64,000 nucleotides of DNA from Emcibacter sp. (GCF_963675455.1 NZ_OY776217.1:1-64000), one strand, 5' to 3'. Positions 23,899-32,957 are shown, numbered from the stretch's first letter. Translations and numbers: made by a program. The notes: generated by a model from the sequence alone, not told the origin.

Positions 23899-24693
23899 CT
23901 AGTCCTGAGTAAAGACGGCCTGGACGGTGCCAAGGCCAGAGATACGCAATTCATAAACGCCTGGTCCTGTGACTGTCACCATTGGGCCAAGGGCGCCGCT
24001 GAGCACCGTGTCCCCCGCTTTGAGAGGGCGTTGCCGGGCCACCATTTCCCGGGCCAGCCACAGGGTGGCATTGAGGGGGTTACCGAGACAGGCAAGGCCA
24101 AGCCCGGTGGAGACCGGTTCACCGCCATGTTCGATCACCATGCCGCACAGCCGGTGATCAAAGTCACCCAAGCCCACAGGGCGGGAGCCCAGCACGTAAA
24201 GACCGGAGGAGGCGTTGTCGGCCACCGTATCGGCGATTTTAATCTGCCAGTCGGCAATGCGGCTGTCGACAATCTCGATGGCCGGCAGGGCATAGTCGAT
24301 GGCCCCGATTACCTCGGCCAGGGTCAGAGCGTCCCCGTCCAGATCCTTCTTCAGGACGAAAGCGATCTCGCCTTCCACCTTGGGCTGCAGCAGCCGCGAC
24401 AGGGGAATCTCCTCGCCGTCCGCATAGGCCATGTCCGCATAGAGCATGCCGAAGTCGGGCCGGTTGACACCAAGCTGTCCCTGCACCGCCCGGGAGGTCA
24501 GGCCGATCTTGCGGCCGGTCAGGCGACGGCCAGAGACCAGCGCCTGTTCCGTATTGATCTCCTGTATGGCATAGCCCGCATCGATGTCATCCGCCGCCAC
24601 AAAGTCCCGGAGCGGCGGACAGGCGACGCCCGTTTCCTGGGCGGCCCGCAATGCCAGAGCGGCCTGTGCTATTTTTTCATTCTGTTCCGTCAT
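23899..24693 (-). CDS. dmpE: 2-oxopent-4-enoate (2-hydroxypentadienoate) hydratase
   Basis: This 264-residue paralog of DmpH in the same superfamily contains GRKIGLTSRAVQGQLGV and a metal site in PKVEGEIAFVL and AIEIVDSRI. It hydrates 2-hydroxypenta-2,4-dienoate to 4-hydroxy-2-oxovalerate, which DmpG cleaves. It is placed between dmpC (8 bp upstream) and dmpD. The assignment as hydratase rather than decarboxylase rests on similarity to DmpE/XylJ and on the presence of a separate dmpH. Confidence 0.9.
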   Translation of the reverse strand: MTEQNEKIAQAALALRAAQETGVACPPLRDFVAADDIDAGYAIQEINTEQALVSGRRLTGRKIGLTSRAVQGQLGVNRPDFGMLYADMAYADGEEIPLSRLLQPKVEGEIAFVLKKDLDGDALTLAEVIGAIDYALPAIEIVDSRIADWQIKIADTVADNASSGLYVLGSRPVGLGDFDHRLCGMVIEHGGEPVSTGLGLACLGNPLNATLWLAREMVARQRPLKAGDTVLSGALGPMVTVTGPGVYELRISGLGTVQAVFTQD

Positions 24694-24700
24694 ATCATCC

Positions 24701-26167
24701 TCACAACTTCACGCAGATATTTCTGAGTTCGGTATAAAATTCAAGGCTGTGCACCCCGCCTTCCCGGCCGATGCCGGACTGTTTGCTGCCGCCGAAAGCG
24801 GTACGCAGATCACGCAGGAACCAGCTGTTGACCCAGCAAATGCCGCAGTCGATCTTTGCCGCCACCCGGTGGCCGCGGGACAGGTTCTCCGTCCATACCG
24901 AGGACGCCAGGCCGTAGACCGTATCATTGGCCCGCCCGATCACTTCCTCTTCCGTATCAAAGGGACTGATATGACAGCAGGGACCGAAGATCTCCTCTTT
25001 CATGATCGCACTGTCATCCCCGAGACCGGTCCAGATCGTCGGTTCCACCCAGGCTCCGCCCTTCATATCGGCAGGCATATCAGGCACGCCGCCGCCGGTC
25101 ACCACCGTGGCGCCCAGTTCCCGGGCCAGGTTGTAATAGCCCAGTACCTTCTGCTGATGTTCCCTGCTGATCAGGGGCCCCAGATTGACCGTCTCGTCCT
25201 CGGGACGGCCGAGCTTCAGCCCCTCGGCGCCCTGCTTCAGGCGCGCGACAAACTCATCGAATATGGGGCGCTCCACAAACACCCGTTCCGTGCCCAGGCA
25301 GACCTGGCCGCAGTTGGCGAAGACCGAGCGCATGGTGCCCTCGATGGCCTTGTCCATGTCGCAGTCGGCAAAGACAATGGCCGGGTTCTTGCCGCCAAGC
25401 TCAAAGGACACATCCCGCACCCCCTCGGCAGCCGCTTTCATGATGGCGGTGCCGGTCCGGGTCTCGCCGGTAAAGGTGATGGCGTCGACCCCCGGATGTT
25501 CGGTCAGATACGCCCCGGCGCTGTCCGGCCCGAAGCCATGCACCACATTGAATACCCCTTTGGGCACCCCGGCCTCGTTCATCACTTCACCGAGCAGGGT
25601 TGTGGTCAGCGGCGTTTCTTCAGACGGTTTGACCACCACCGTATTACCGCAGGCCAGCGCCGGTCCCACTTTCCAGGTCATCAGCAACAGCGGCAGGTTC
25701 CAGGGCGAAATCACCCCGATCACCCCCTTGGGAGTGCGGACGCCATAGTTCTGCGCCCCGGCCCCGTCCGGCGTTTCCAGGAAGAAACCTTCGGTGGGCA
25801 CATTCTTGATCACATCGGCAAAGACCTTGAAATTGGCTGCGCCGCGGGGAATATCGATATGGCTGGCCAGGCTCTTCGGCTTGCCGGTATCCAGGCATTC
25901 GGCCTCGAGAAACTCGTCAAAGCGGGCGTTAATACCGTCCGCCACCCGGTACAGAAGCCTGACCCGTTCATCAACGGTCATGCGTCCCCAGGGCCCCTTC
26001 AGGGCGGCGCGGGCGGCCTTGACCGCCGCATCCACTTCATCCCGCTTGCCTTCGTAAACCCGGCCGATGAGACTGCCGTCCACCGGACAAATATTGTCAA
26101 AAACAGCGCCGGAAGTCCCGGCCGTATAGTCACCGTCAATAAAGTGAAGAATTTCCCTGTGTGACAT
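24701..26167 (-). CDS. dmpC: 2-hydroxymuconic semialdehyde dehydrogenase
   Basis: This 488-residue ALDH has SPWNLPL, general base E256 in FELGGK and nucleophile C290 in NCGQVC. It is the DmpC/XylG type: it oxidises 2-hydroxymuconic semialdehyde to 4-oxalocrotonate with NAD. I start at the ATG at 26167, which follows GAAGGAG by 5 nt; a GTG 6 bases earlier is the alternative. An intrinsic terminator lies between it and dmpB, so its expression may depend on read-through. Confidence 0.92.
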   Translation of the reverse strand: MSHREILHFIDGDYTAGTSGAVFDNICPVDGSLIGRVYEGKRDEVDAAVKAARAALKGPWGRMTVDERVRLLYRVADGINARFDEFLEAECLDTGKPKSLASHIDIPRGAANFKVFADVIKNVPTEGFFLETPDGAGAQNYGVRTPKGVIGVISPWNLPLLLMTWKVGPALACGNTVVVKPSEETPLTTTLLGEVMNEAGVPKGVFNVVHGFGPDSAGAYLTEHPGVDAITFTGETRTGTAIMKAAAEGVRDVSFELGGKNPAIVFADCDMDKAIEGTMRSVFANCGQVCLGTERVFVERPIFDEFVARLKQGAEGLKLGRPEDETVNLGPLISREHQQKVLGYYNLARELGATVVTGGGVPDMPADMKGGAWVEPTIWTGLGDDSAIMKEEIFGPCCHISPFDTEEEVIGRANDTVYGLASSVWTENLSRGHRVAAKIDCGICWVNSWFLRDLRTAFGGSKQSGIGREGGVHSLEFYTELRNICVKL

Positions 26168-26191
26168 GATCACTCCTTCAGTGCCAATAAG

Positions 26192-26233
26192 AAAAAAAGG
26201 TGGTTCCCGTTATGGGAGAAACGGGAACCATCC
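26192..26233 (-). terminator. Intrinsic terminator inside the meta operon (dmpB/dmpC gap)
   Basis: On the minus strand GGTTCCCGTT (26220-26229) pairs with AACGGGAACC (26202-26211); further pairs, one of them G-T, extend the stem outward. Seven T follow (26192-26198). This is a textbook Rho-independent terminator, directly after the catechol dioxygenase gene and 25 bp before dmpC. Confidence 0.85.
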
Positions 26234-26253
26234 CAATGCCGTAGGAAGCATTG

Positions 26254-27177
26254 TCAAGTTACAACGCCCATAAAGCGGTCGTTGAGCTGACGCTCGTAAT
26301 AAAAAATACCTTTACCCACTTCCTGCATCTGCCAGACCCGCAGCGGATCACCCGGATAATAGTTGTATCCACCGGCAAAGACCTCGTTGCGATTGCCGCT
26401 GGGATCAAAGAAATAAATGGTCTGGCCACGGGTAATGCCGTGCCGGGTCGGCCCGATATCAAGGGAAACATCATATTTTGTAATGATATCGGCCGCGTCC
26501 CGGATTGAATTCCAGTCCTCGATATTGAAGGATACATGGTGAAGCTTACCATCTTCCTCGTGTCGGACCAAAGCCAGGTCATGGGCTTTGGTGCTACAGC
26601 TCAGGAAGATAGCGATCTGCAGTCCGTCATCTTCCCGCACCACTTCGGTGGTTGTAAAGCCCAGGGCCTTCTCAAACACCCTCTGGGTGCCGTCGACATC
26701 GCCACCATACAGCAGGCAATGGTCAAACCTGAGGGCTTTCATGCCGTGGGGTTCGGTGCGCCAAAGATCAGGGTTATCAGTTTCCGGACCATCATTGGAA
26801 AGCTCCATCTCCGCAAAAAGATCAAACCGGTGTCCGGTCGGGGCAACAAAGCTGATACGACGGCCAACACCCGGCTGTTCCCCGGCAGGGACATGGCTGA
26901 CTTCCATGCCTTCGTTGATCAGCCTGTTTTCCAATTCGGTCAGCGTATGCTCGTCGAGGACCTTGAAGGCCATCACATCAAGGCCCGCCGTATCCGCTTC
27001 GCGCAGAACGATGCTGTGACGGTCAAATTCGTCATAGGCCTTCAGATAAACCCGGCCGTCATCGCCGGTGTCGACCACATCAAGCCCGATCCGGTCCCGA
27101 TAGTGAACCAGCGCCTCTTCCATATCCAGCACCCTGATCTGGGCGAACCCCGGACGTAAAACTCCTGTCATTGCCAT
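26254..27177 (-). CDS. dmpB: Catechol 2,3-dioxygenase
   Basis: This 307-residue extradiol dioxygenase has the full XylE/DmpB iron triad H153 (FDHCLL), H214 (KLHHVSF) and E265 (NRNEVF), and H245 and Y254 in the expected second-shell region. It cleaves catechol at the 2,3 bond to 2-hydroxymuconic semialdehyde. GAAGGAG precedes the start. The ferredoxin DmpQ, which keeps the iron reduced, is encoded 2 bp upstream. A strong terminator follows. Confidence 0.96.
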   Translation of the reverse strand: MAMTGVLRPGFAQIRVLDMEEALVHYRDRIGLDVVDTGDDGRVYLKAYDEFDRHSIVLREADTAGLDVMAFKVLDEHTLTELENRLINEGMEVSHVPAGEQPGVGRRISFVAPTGHRFDLFAEMELSNDGPETDNPDLWRTEPHGMKALRFDHCLLYGGDVDGTQRVFEKALGFTTTEVVREDDGLQIAIFLSCSTKAHDLALVRHEEDGKLHHVSFNIEDWNSIRDAADIITKYDVSLDIGPTRHGITRGQTIYFFDPSGNRNEVFAGGYNYYPGDPLRVWQMQEVGKGIFYYERQLNDRFMGVVT

Positions 27178-27179
27178 GT

Positions 27180-27524
27180 TTAATCTCCTTCAGTTTGCTT
27201 TTCCCTATATGTTTTTGTCATCAGCGCTTGTCGGCTCTTGCCGGCAAGGCTGATTGTCAGGTCACTTTCGGAATAAAGGCGACAGGCGAGAACATATCCC
27301 TTCTGTCTTTCTTCCTCCGTGATATGACAGGCGGCCATTTTGCCCGTCCTGTATTCCCCCGAGATCACCCTGACTTTGCAGACCCCGCAGCCACCGCCGC
27401 GGCACCCCACAGGGATACGAGCCAGTCTCTGTGCTTCCATCGCGACCAGAACCGACTTTTCCGGACGGCAGCGGACTTTCTCTTCAACACCTTCGATGGT
27501 CACCATGAAAGTTTCGTCCTGCAC
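27180..27524 (-). CDS. dmpQ: Plant-type [2Fe-2S] ferredoxin reactivating catechol dioxygenase
   Basis: This 114-residue chloroplast-type ferredoxin has CRGGGCGVC (about 41-49) and a distal Cys in YVLACRLY. It matches XylT/DmpQ, which re-reduces oxidised iron in catechol 2,3-dioxygenase. The start is a GTG at 27524 after AAAAGGATC, 4 bp from dmpP; an ATG at residue 7 is the alternative. Position between reductase and dioxygenase agrees with the known operon order. Confidence 0.9.
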   Translation of the reverse strand: MQDETFMVTIEGVEEKVRCRPEKSVLVAMEAQRLARIPVGCRGGGCGVCKVRVISGEYRTGKMAACHITEEERQKGYVLACRLYSESDLTISLAGKSRQALMTKTYREKQTEGD

Positions 27525-27528
27525 CGGA

Positions 27529-28590
27529 TCAGATCCTTTTGAACAGGGGCGATTTTTTGGTGTCCTGACCGTCTTCCCGGGTCAGGAACTTTTCCATATA
27601 AATATCCTTCTCAAACAGGCGACCCTTCATCAGGGTGCGGATTGAGGCCTCGATCATCGGCGGCGGGCCGCACAGATAGGCCTGATGTCCCTTGAACTCA
27701 CCGTCAAAGAACCGTTCCGCCACCTCGTTAATGAAACCGGTCTCCCCGCTCCAGTCGTCCCCTTCACTTTTTTCCGACAGGGCCGGGACATAGGTGAAGT
27801 TTTCATGCTGACCCTCCAGTTCCCGGAAATAGTCATCGTAATAAAGGTCCTGACGACCGCGAACACCGTGGAACAGATAGATTTTCTCGCTGCAGCCCTC
27901 GGCCAGCAGATCCTCGATCATCGACTTGGGACTGGACAGGCCGGACCCGCCGGCAATGAAAATCATCGGCTTGTTCTGTGACTTGCGCACAAAGAACTGA
28001 CCATATGGCCCGGAGAAAGAAAGATCGTCGCCAGCCTTCAGCTTCTGGTGCAGATAGGTGGTTCCGGCACCGTCGGGCACCAGCCGGACATGAAGCTCGA
28101 TCCCGCAGGGTTTCTGGGGTGCATTGGCCAGGGAAAATGCCCGCGGGCCTTCGACACCCGGAATATCAAGCTGGATATATTGCCCGGCCTGGAATTCAAT
28201 TCCGTCCCCGGTCAATGCAATATGGATGGCTTTGATATCCGGCGTCAGGTCGGCAATTTCACTGACCTTGCCCTCGAAATCCTCAATCGGCAGATACTGG
28301 GCGTCCTCGTCTTCTTCAATTTCAGCCTCGATCACCGTATCGCTTTCCAGTGTGCAACAGCAGGCCAGTGCCTTGCCCTCGTCACGCTCGAAATCCATCA
28401 GCGCAAAGGGAGATGCTTCGCCCAGGTTCACCTCGCCTTCCAGCACGTCTATCTTGCAGGTACTGCAGAGGCCATGATTACACTGGTAAGGAATATAGAT
28501 ACCGGCCCGGAGGCAGGCATCCAGAACCGTCTGGCCCTCTTCCACCTCAACCACTTCCCCGATGGGTTCTATGGTCAGCTGATACGTCAT
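27529..28590 (-). CDS. dmpP: Phenol hydroxylase reductase component P5
   Basis: This 353-residue protein has an N-terminal [2Fe-2S] ferredoxin domain (CNHGLCSTCK, about 36-45, distal Cys in ALACCC), an FAD domain (RAFSLAN) and an NAD domain (GGSGLSSPKSM). It passes electrons from NADH to the diiron hydroxylase. It overlaps dmpO by one base. All expected cofactor residues appear present. Confidence 0.95.
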   Translation of the reverse strand: MTYQLTIEPIGEVVEVEEGQTVLDACLRAGIYIPYQCNHGLCSTCKIDVLEGEVNLGEASPFALMDFERDEGKALACCCTLESDTVIEAEIEEDEDAQYLPIEDFEGKVSEIADLTPDIKAIHIALTGDGIEFQAGQYIQLDIPGVEGPRAFSLANAPQKPCGIELHVRLVPDGAGTTYLHQKLKAGDDLSFSGPYGQFFVRKSQNKPMIFIAGGSGLSSPKSMIEDLLAEGCSEKIYLFHGVRGRQDLYYDDYFRELEGQHENFTYVPALSEKSEGDDWSGETGFINEVAERFFDGEFKGHQAYLCGPPPMIEASIRTLMKGRLFEKDIYMEKFLTREDGQDTKKSPLFKRI

Positions 28591-28949
28591 CAGGAACCGC
28601 TCCCCCCGATACCGTTCAGACCGGACGTGGTAAAGCGCAGCAGGCCCTTGTGATTGACCCCGTTATCCTTCAGGGATTTTTCCCCATCCGGGGTAAAGGG
28701 CTGGTTATCGAGCAGCCAGGTTACTTTCGACCAGTCAATCTTTTGAAAATCCGGATGCTGGCTGTAGACGCCGGGGAGTACTTCCCCGACCAAAGCCTTG
28801 AACGGCATCTCCGGCGGCAACGGCAGACAGACCGGGGAACAAAACATCAGATGATGTTCCCAGTTGATATAAACCAACTGATTACCGTGAAACTTGTCCT
28901 GGGTGTCCTTGGGCTCGAATTCATATTTTCCGATGGAATTTACTGACAT
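28590..28949 (-). CDS. dmpO: Phenol hydroxylase subunit P4
   Basis: This 119-residue small structural subunit of the hydroxylase has the DmpO-type sequence NWEHHLMFCSPVCLPLPPEMPF. I choose the ATG at 28949, preceded by CAGGAGAGAC; an upstream in-frame GTG-type start to 29003 lies inside dmpN. It forms the (L-N-O)2 core with DmpL and DmpN. Confidence 0.92.
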   Translation of the reverse strand: MSVNSIGKYEFEPKDTQDKFHGNQLVYINWEHHLMFCSPVCLPLPPEMPFKALVGEVLPGVYSQHPDFQKIDWSKVTWLLDNQPFTPDGEKSLKDNGVNHKGLLRFTTSGLNGIGGSGS

Positions 28950-28969
28950 CTGTCTCTCCTGCGATCCTG

Positions 28970-30493
28970 TTAACCGGCGGCCCTGATGCGGGCGGCCTGC
29001 CATTCATTCCAAAGCTTCTCTTCCGGCGATCCTTTGTAATCCAGGTTGTCGGATCCCAGATTCAGGCCATACCATTTCAGCACGTCAGGCACCTCGGCGC
29101 CGCCGCAGTTGCCCTGATAGATCTGGTGCACCGGCAGCCAGGCCTGGACATATTTTTCGGGCTCGTGATCGAAGATTTCCTTACAACCGTCGGAACAGAA
29201 ATGATAAGTTTCGTCCTTGTAGGAAGAACTGCGGAAGGCCACTGTTGTGGGATCGTCCATTTCGGTAAAGCCCATGGGGATCTGACAGGTCTGGCACAGC
29301 ATCGGCAGGGTATTGTTATAGAAACGCCGACCGGCCTTTTCCTCTTCCCGCCAGTATTCAAACCGGGGGCGATAATATTTATCGAAGGTATTGGGATATT
29401 TTTCCGACAGCCAGTCCAGTTCCTCATTTTCCGGAATCCAGGTATGGAACCCGGCGGCATGGGTATAGTTGTAGAAAATACCCCAGGCCTGGTGACTGAT
29501 ATGTTCCGCTTCGCGGGTTGCGGTCTCGGCATGCTTCGGCGGCTTAATGCCGTAACGGGCGAGATCCTCGAACAGGGCGCCGCCGGCCTCGACGAAATAA
29601 ATCTCCCAGGCTTCCTTCCAGGACATGATGCGCTTGGGCAGCATATAGTCCATCATCATGCCGACCAGAGCCAGCAGGCGGGTACCGCGCCAGAACCATT
29701 TGTCAATCCAGCCCTGGACGATCGGGATATTGCGTTCGTCCTGTTCCAGCATGAATTTGATAATTTCCAGCCCGAGGGTCATGTGCCGGGCTTCATCTGA
29801 CTGAGCCGAAAAACCGAACGTCACCGTCGCCATGTCGCCGTTGTAGGCGGCACCGGACATAAAGGGCACAAACAGCAGATTGGTCAGCACATATTCAAAG
29901 CTGAAGGAAATGGCGGTGAGAAACTCGAACGGGCCGGCCGTCATGGCATCATCAAAGAAGGATTTGGGTACAGACAGGTACCAGACCCGGTCATGCATTT
30001 GCGGGCCGCTGTGCAAACCGTCAAAGAACTTGTTGTAATGGCTCATGGCGTGAACCTGGGTCTGCACATGGCGCAGTTCGTCAATGGCCTGCATCTGACA
30101 GGCAACCCGGGCGCCGGCGCCCTGAAAATGCCGACCCACATGGGTAAAGCCGCGCGAGGCCTGGTATTCCAGCGGAGACACCCCGGTCAGGAACAGCTTA
30201 ATGGCATTGACATAACGGGCATCGGTTACACCAAGGTGGCCGTTGTTCTGGGCAAAACTGTCAATAACGGCATAAAGCTTGCGCTCTTTTTCAGACTGGA
30301 ATTTCCAGTAGGAATCCATAGTCAGGCGAAAGGGGTCTTCCCAGGCATCCCAGTCGTGAATGACAATGCCTTCATATTTATCATAGGGATAGACCTTGTC
30401 CATCGGCTGATAGGTTGTTTCCCAGTCCAGACCACGGCTCATCATCGCATAACGCTGCTTGAGACCGAGTTTTTTCGCTTTTTTCTGTGTCAT
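28970..30493 (-). CDS. dmpN: Phenol hydroxylase large oxygenase subunit P3
   Basis: This 507-residue catalytic subunit carries the two diiron motifs ExxH: ELRH (about 137-140) and EARH (about 233-236), with the partnering glutamates upstream of each. A C-terminal YHS-type metal module follows (CQTCQIPMG and CSDGCKEIF). It hydroxylates phenols to catechols at a carboxylate-bridged diiron centre. The length and motifs match DmpN/TouA-group enzymes of the multicomponent phenol hydroxylase type. Confidence 0.96.
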   Translation of the reverse strand: MTQKKAKKLGLKQRYAMMSRGLDWETTYQPMDKVYPYDKYEGIVIHDWDAWEDPFRLTMDSYWKFQSEKERKLYAVIDSFAQNNGHLGVTDARYVNAIKLFLTGVSPLEYQASRGFTHVGRHFQGAGARVACQMQAIDELRHVQTQVHAMSHYNKFFDGLHSGPQMHDRVWYLSVPKSFFDDAMTAGPFEFLTAISFSFEYVLTNLLFVPFMSGAAYNGDMATVTFGFSAQSDEARHMTLGLEIIKFMLEQDERNIPIVQGWIDKWFWRGTRLLALVGMMMDYMLPKRIMSWKEAWEIYFVEAGGALFEDLARYGIKPPKHAETATREAEHISHQAWGIFYNYTHAAGFHTWIPENEELDWLSEKYPNTFDKYYRPRFEYWREEEKAGRRFYNNTLPMLCQTCQIPMGFTEMDDPTTVAFRSSSYKDETYHFCSDGCKEIFDHEPEKYVQAWLPVHQIYQGNCGGAEVPDVLKWYGLNLGSDNLDYKGSPEEKLWNEWQAARIRAAG

Positions 30494-30554
30494 TGTTGTC
30501 TCCGTAACTTCCCTGTATTCGTGAAAAACAGAACGGGTAAACCAGCCGTAGCGG

Positions 30555-30830
30555 TTATTTTGAACCCCAGCTCAGTTCCAGATATTCGTCTTCTTCATCG
30601 ACATTTCCGGCCAGGCTGATCACGCAGAGGTGCAGTTCCTGGACGTCCCAGTCACGACCGATCAATTCCTCAACCGTGGACTGTTTGACAATCAGCCGTC
30701 CCTCGCAGTCGATCTTCACCATCGCCGGGTAAATCGTAACTTTGGCATCAGGGTTATCCTGCTCTATGGCCTCGATAACAGGCCGGGCGTCATCATTGTT
30801 CTGAAGGGTAATGGATACCATCCTGCTCAT
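30555..30830 (-). CDS. dmpM: Phenol hydroxylase regulatory (effector) protein P2
   Basis: This 91-residue MmoB/DmpM-family effector protein has no cofactor. The sequence DNPDAKVTIYPAMVKIDCEG is typical. It binds the hydroxylase and couples reductase electrons to substrate oxidation. It overlaps dmpL by ATGA and lies 61 bp before dmpN. Confidence 0.92.
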   Translation of the reverse strand: MSRMVSITLQNNDDARPVIEAIEQDNPDAKVTIYPAMVKIDCEGRLIVKQSTVEELIGRDWDVQELHLCVISLAGNVDEEDEYLELSWGSK

Positions 30831-31840
30831 TTTTTGCCTCCGCCGATTTCTATGCCGGCTTTGCCAGCGCGGGTTTTGATATCCTGATGAATTGCCGCCA
30901 GCACTTCGTCAGCGCGCTGATCAAGCACATATTCTGCAAGGGGACGGGCAGCTTCGAGAGCACGGGCGCTCCAGCTTTCAATCCAGGTAGCCAGGAGTTT
31001 TGCATTTTCCGGACTTTCCTCAGCGGTCACCTTGAGCAACCGGTCCACCCATTTCACCTCGTCCGCAGACCAGTCGATCATGAATTCGTTGAGCATGGAC
31101 ATGGCAGCGCCGTTGTAACGGCCGCCTTCCCGGTCGAAATGATCATAAACAAGCGGAAAGATCACGCTGTCCATGCAGAAGAACTGGGCGACCGCCTGTT
31201 CAAACCAATCCTCTATGACAAGACTGTCTTCCACCAGCTTGCGCAACGGCTGCCAGCTCTCATGGTCCATCCAGTTCTTTTTCGCCTCGTCCAGGCTCTC
31301 CCCGGAATTGCCGTCCAGCAACAGGCCGATGCGACTGATAATCTGGGCGATACCAAGGCGGTCCATGGCCGCAAACAAAAGCGCCTGGGCGATAGCTGCT
31401 CCATAAGACTTGTCGGAGGCGTTACAGCCGTTCATATTCCCGCCCCATTCAAAATGACGCAGGGGCAGCAGGAAGAACTTTACTTTCTCAATCCATTCGG
31501 GGTCCAGCTGGTCCAGCAGACCGCGTTTTTCCACAAATTTGAAGTTGGCCTCCTCCGTCTCCATCATCTTGTTACGGGCCATGGTGTAGGTGCCGTAATA
31601 GAACTGGCGCGGATCATTGAAGCTGTACCAGTCTTCCATCTTGATAGCGGTCAGCCCGGTATCATAAATCTCCCGGCCGGGAGCCCATGTGGGGCGATAA
31701 TGGAAATGTTCCGTCGCCTGTTGATCCCAGGTTGCCTCCTGATAGCGGCTTGCCGGTTTGTCGGCGCCAAGCCTTTTTGCCACATGGGCATAAGTCTGCC
31801 GCCGGGGCTCAATGACATTGGTTTTAATATCCAAACTCAC
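30827..31840 (-). CDS. dmpL: Phenol hydroxylase subunit P1
   Basis: This 337-residue beta-type oxygenase subunit is homologous to DmpN in fold but without the diiron ligands. Typical DmpL segments are DWYSFNDPRQFYYGTYT and FEWGGNMNGCNASDKSYG. It supports the catalytic subunit in the heterohexamer. The start lies 11 bp after dmpK. Confidence 0.94.
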   Translation of the reverse strand: MSLDIKTNVIEPRRQTYAHVAKRLGADKPASRYQEATWDQQATEHFHYRPTWAPGREIYDTGLTAIKMEDWYSFNDPRQFYYGTYTMARNKMMETEEANFKFVEKRGLLDQLDPEWIEKVKFFLLPLRHFEWGGNMNGCNASDKSYGAAIAQALLFAAMDRLGIAQIISRIGLLLDGNSGESLDEAKKNWMDHESWQPLRKLVEDSLVIEDWFEQAVAQFFCMDSVIFPLVYDHFDREGGRYNGAAMSMLNEFMIDWSADEVKWVDRLLKVTAEESPENAKLLATWIESWSARALEAARPLAEYVLDQRADEVLAAIHQDIKTRAGKAGIEIGGGKK

Positions 31841-31851
31841 ATGAAGTCTCC

Positions 31852-32130
31852 TTATCTCGACAATAGAGTGTCCCTGCCGCGCCCTTCGCGCCAGATCAGC
31901 TGCTCGTAGTCTTTTTTAACGTCCGCCTTTGTCGTCACCGTCCGGACATGGTTCAACTCACAGAATTCCCGAAAGGCCGCCAGGGGCATCACCAGTTCCA
32001 CAGTCAATTCCGGCGCCCCGACCGTAAACTCGAATTCGATAAAACGGTTCCGGCGGATGCCGATGATAGTCGCGGTCTTTTCGAAACCGATGAGACGATC
32101 TCTCTCATCAAGGGGCAAATCACCCATCAT
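31852..32130 (-). CDS. dmpK: Phenol hydroxylase assembly protein P0
   Basis: This 92-residue DmpK-family protein, needed in Pseudomonas for assembly of the active hydroxylase (iron loading), includes the conserved EFEFTVGAPELTVELVMP. It is the first gene after the sigma-54 promoter at 32168-32182; the predicted leader is about 27 nt. Confidence 0.9.
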   Translation of the reverse strand: MMGDLPLDERDRLIGFEKTATIIGIRRNRFIEFEFTVGAPELTVELVMPLAAFREFCELNHVRTVTTKADVKKDYEQLIWREGRGRDTLLSR

Positions 32131-32167
32131 GGTCTCCCGATTATTTTTCTTCCCTGTTTCTAAAACA

Positions 32168-32182
32168 GCAAAGATCGTGCCA
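32168..32182 (-). promoter_or_regulatory. Sigma-54 promoter of the phenol hydroxylase operon
   Basis: On the minus strand TGGCAC-GATCT-TTGC is a perfect -24/-12 sigma-54 element. Transcription would start near 32157. The 90-bp AT-rich stretch upstream, with T and A tracts, suits an IHF-assisted loop to the activator sites. This is the same promoter class used by DmpR/XylR operons. Confidence 0.9.
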
Positions 32183-32276
32183 GTCTTTCGATAAACTTAA
32201 AAAATCACATAGCTTATTGTTTTTATTGCTTTTTTAATAATACAATCAGATGCTGCTTAAATCCTCCGAACAGCCT

Positions 32277-32326
32277 TTGATCAAATCATCAACTGGCCAA
32301 ACCGGCCGACTTGACGAAATCATTCA
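32277..32326 (-). promoter_or_regulatory. DmpR-type upstream activator sites for the dmp promoter
   Basis: TTGATCAAATCATCAA (32277-32292) matches the palindromic DmpR/XylR-type site in 14 of 16 positions (family consensus recalled as TTGATCAATTGATCAA). It is centred about 128 bp upstream of the predicted start. A weaker second copy, TTGACGAAATCATTCA (32311-32326), is 34 bp further on, inside the end of the GST gene. Two sites near three helical turns apart is the known arrangement. The second is less certain because it is coding sequence. Confidence 0.68.
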
Positions 32327-32957
32327 CCCCGGGAAAATGGTCCGGCCTCGCCTTTGCAACAGAGGGTCGCCCACTGACCCGCCGGTACCAGTCGCCTACG
32401 GCTGCAAACTCCTCAGGTACGGCGAGGCCGTATACCTCAGCCAGCGTAAAACGCGGTATCAGCGCACAGTCGGCAATGGAAAATAAATCGCCGCCGAAAA
32501 ATTCCCTGTCGCCCAGTCCGTCCTGCAGGACAGTCAGGCAGCTTTGCCAGTCTTTCTGCGATTTGTGCAAAAGGTCCGCGGGCACATCCCGGCCCGGATG
32601 GCTCCGGCGTTCCCGAACAAGAGGAAAAACCGCCTTTCCGACCTGGTTGTCTGAAAAAATATGTATCTGACGAATAACGGCCCTGTCGGAGGCCTCTTCG
32701 GGAAGCAGAGAACCACCTTGTTTTTCCCGGCCATATTCATCCTCGAGATATTCCATCATAGCGGCGGATTCCCACAGCACCGGACCGTCTTCTGTAACCA
32801 TCACAGGGACGCTGCCGTTAGGATTCAAGGCCATAACATCCGGATTTTTTTCACCCAGGGTGATCGTGATTTCCTCAAACGGAATATCAAGCTCATACAG
32901 GGCTATTCTGACTTTCCAGCAAAAGGGGCAATCCGGACGATGGAACAATCTGATCAT
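32289..32957 (-). CDS. Glutathione S-transferase with CPFC motif
   Basis: This 222-residue two-domain GST has an N-terminal thioredoxin fold with RPDCPFCWKVRIAL (CPFC, residues 10-13), cis-Pro region GSVPVM and WESAAMMEYLED for glutathione binding. A helical C-terminal domain follows. The CxxC suggests an omega-like thiol-transferase or dehalogenase-like role. It stands directly upstream of the phenol hydroxylase operon, 11 bp after the DsbA-family gene. A role in detoxifying quinones or epoxides from phenol oxidation is possible. Confidence 0.85.
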   Translation of the reverse strand: MIRLFHRPDCPFCWKVRIALYELDIPFEEITITLGEKNPDVMALNPNGSVPVMVTEDGPVLWESAAMMEYLEDEYGREKQGGSLLPEEASDRAVIRQIHIFSDNQVGKAVFPLVRERRSHPGRDVPADLLHKSQKDWQSCLTVLQDGLGDREFFGGDLFSIADCALIPRFTLAEVYGLAVPEEFAAVGDWYRRVSGRPSVAKARPDHFPGVNDFVKSAGLAS

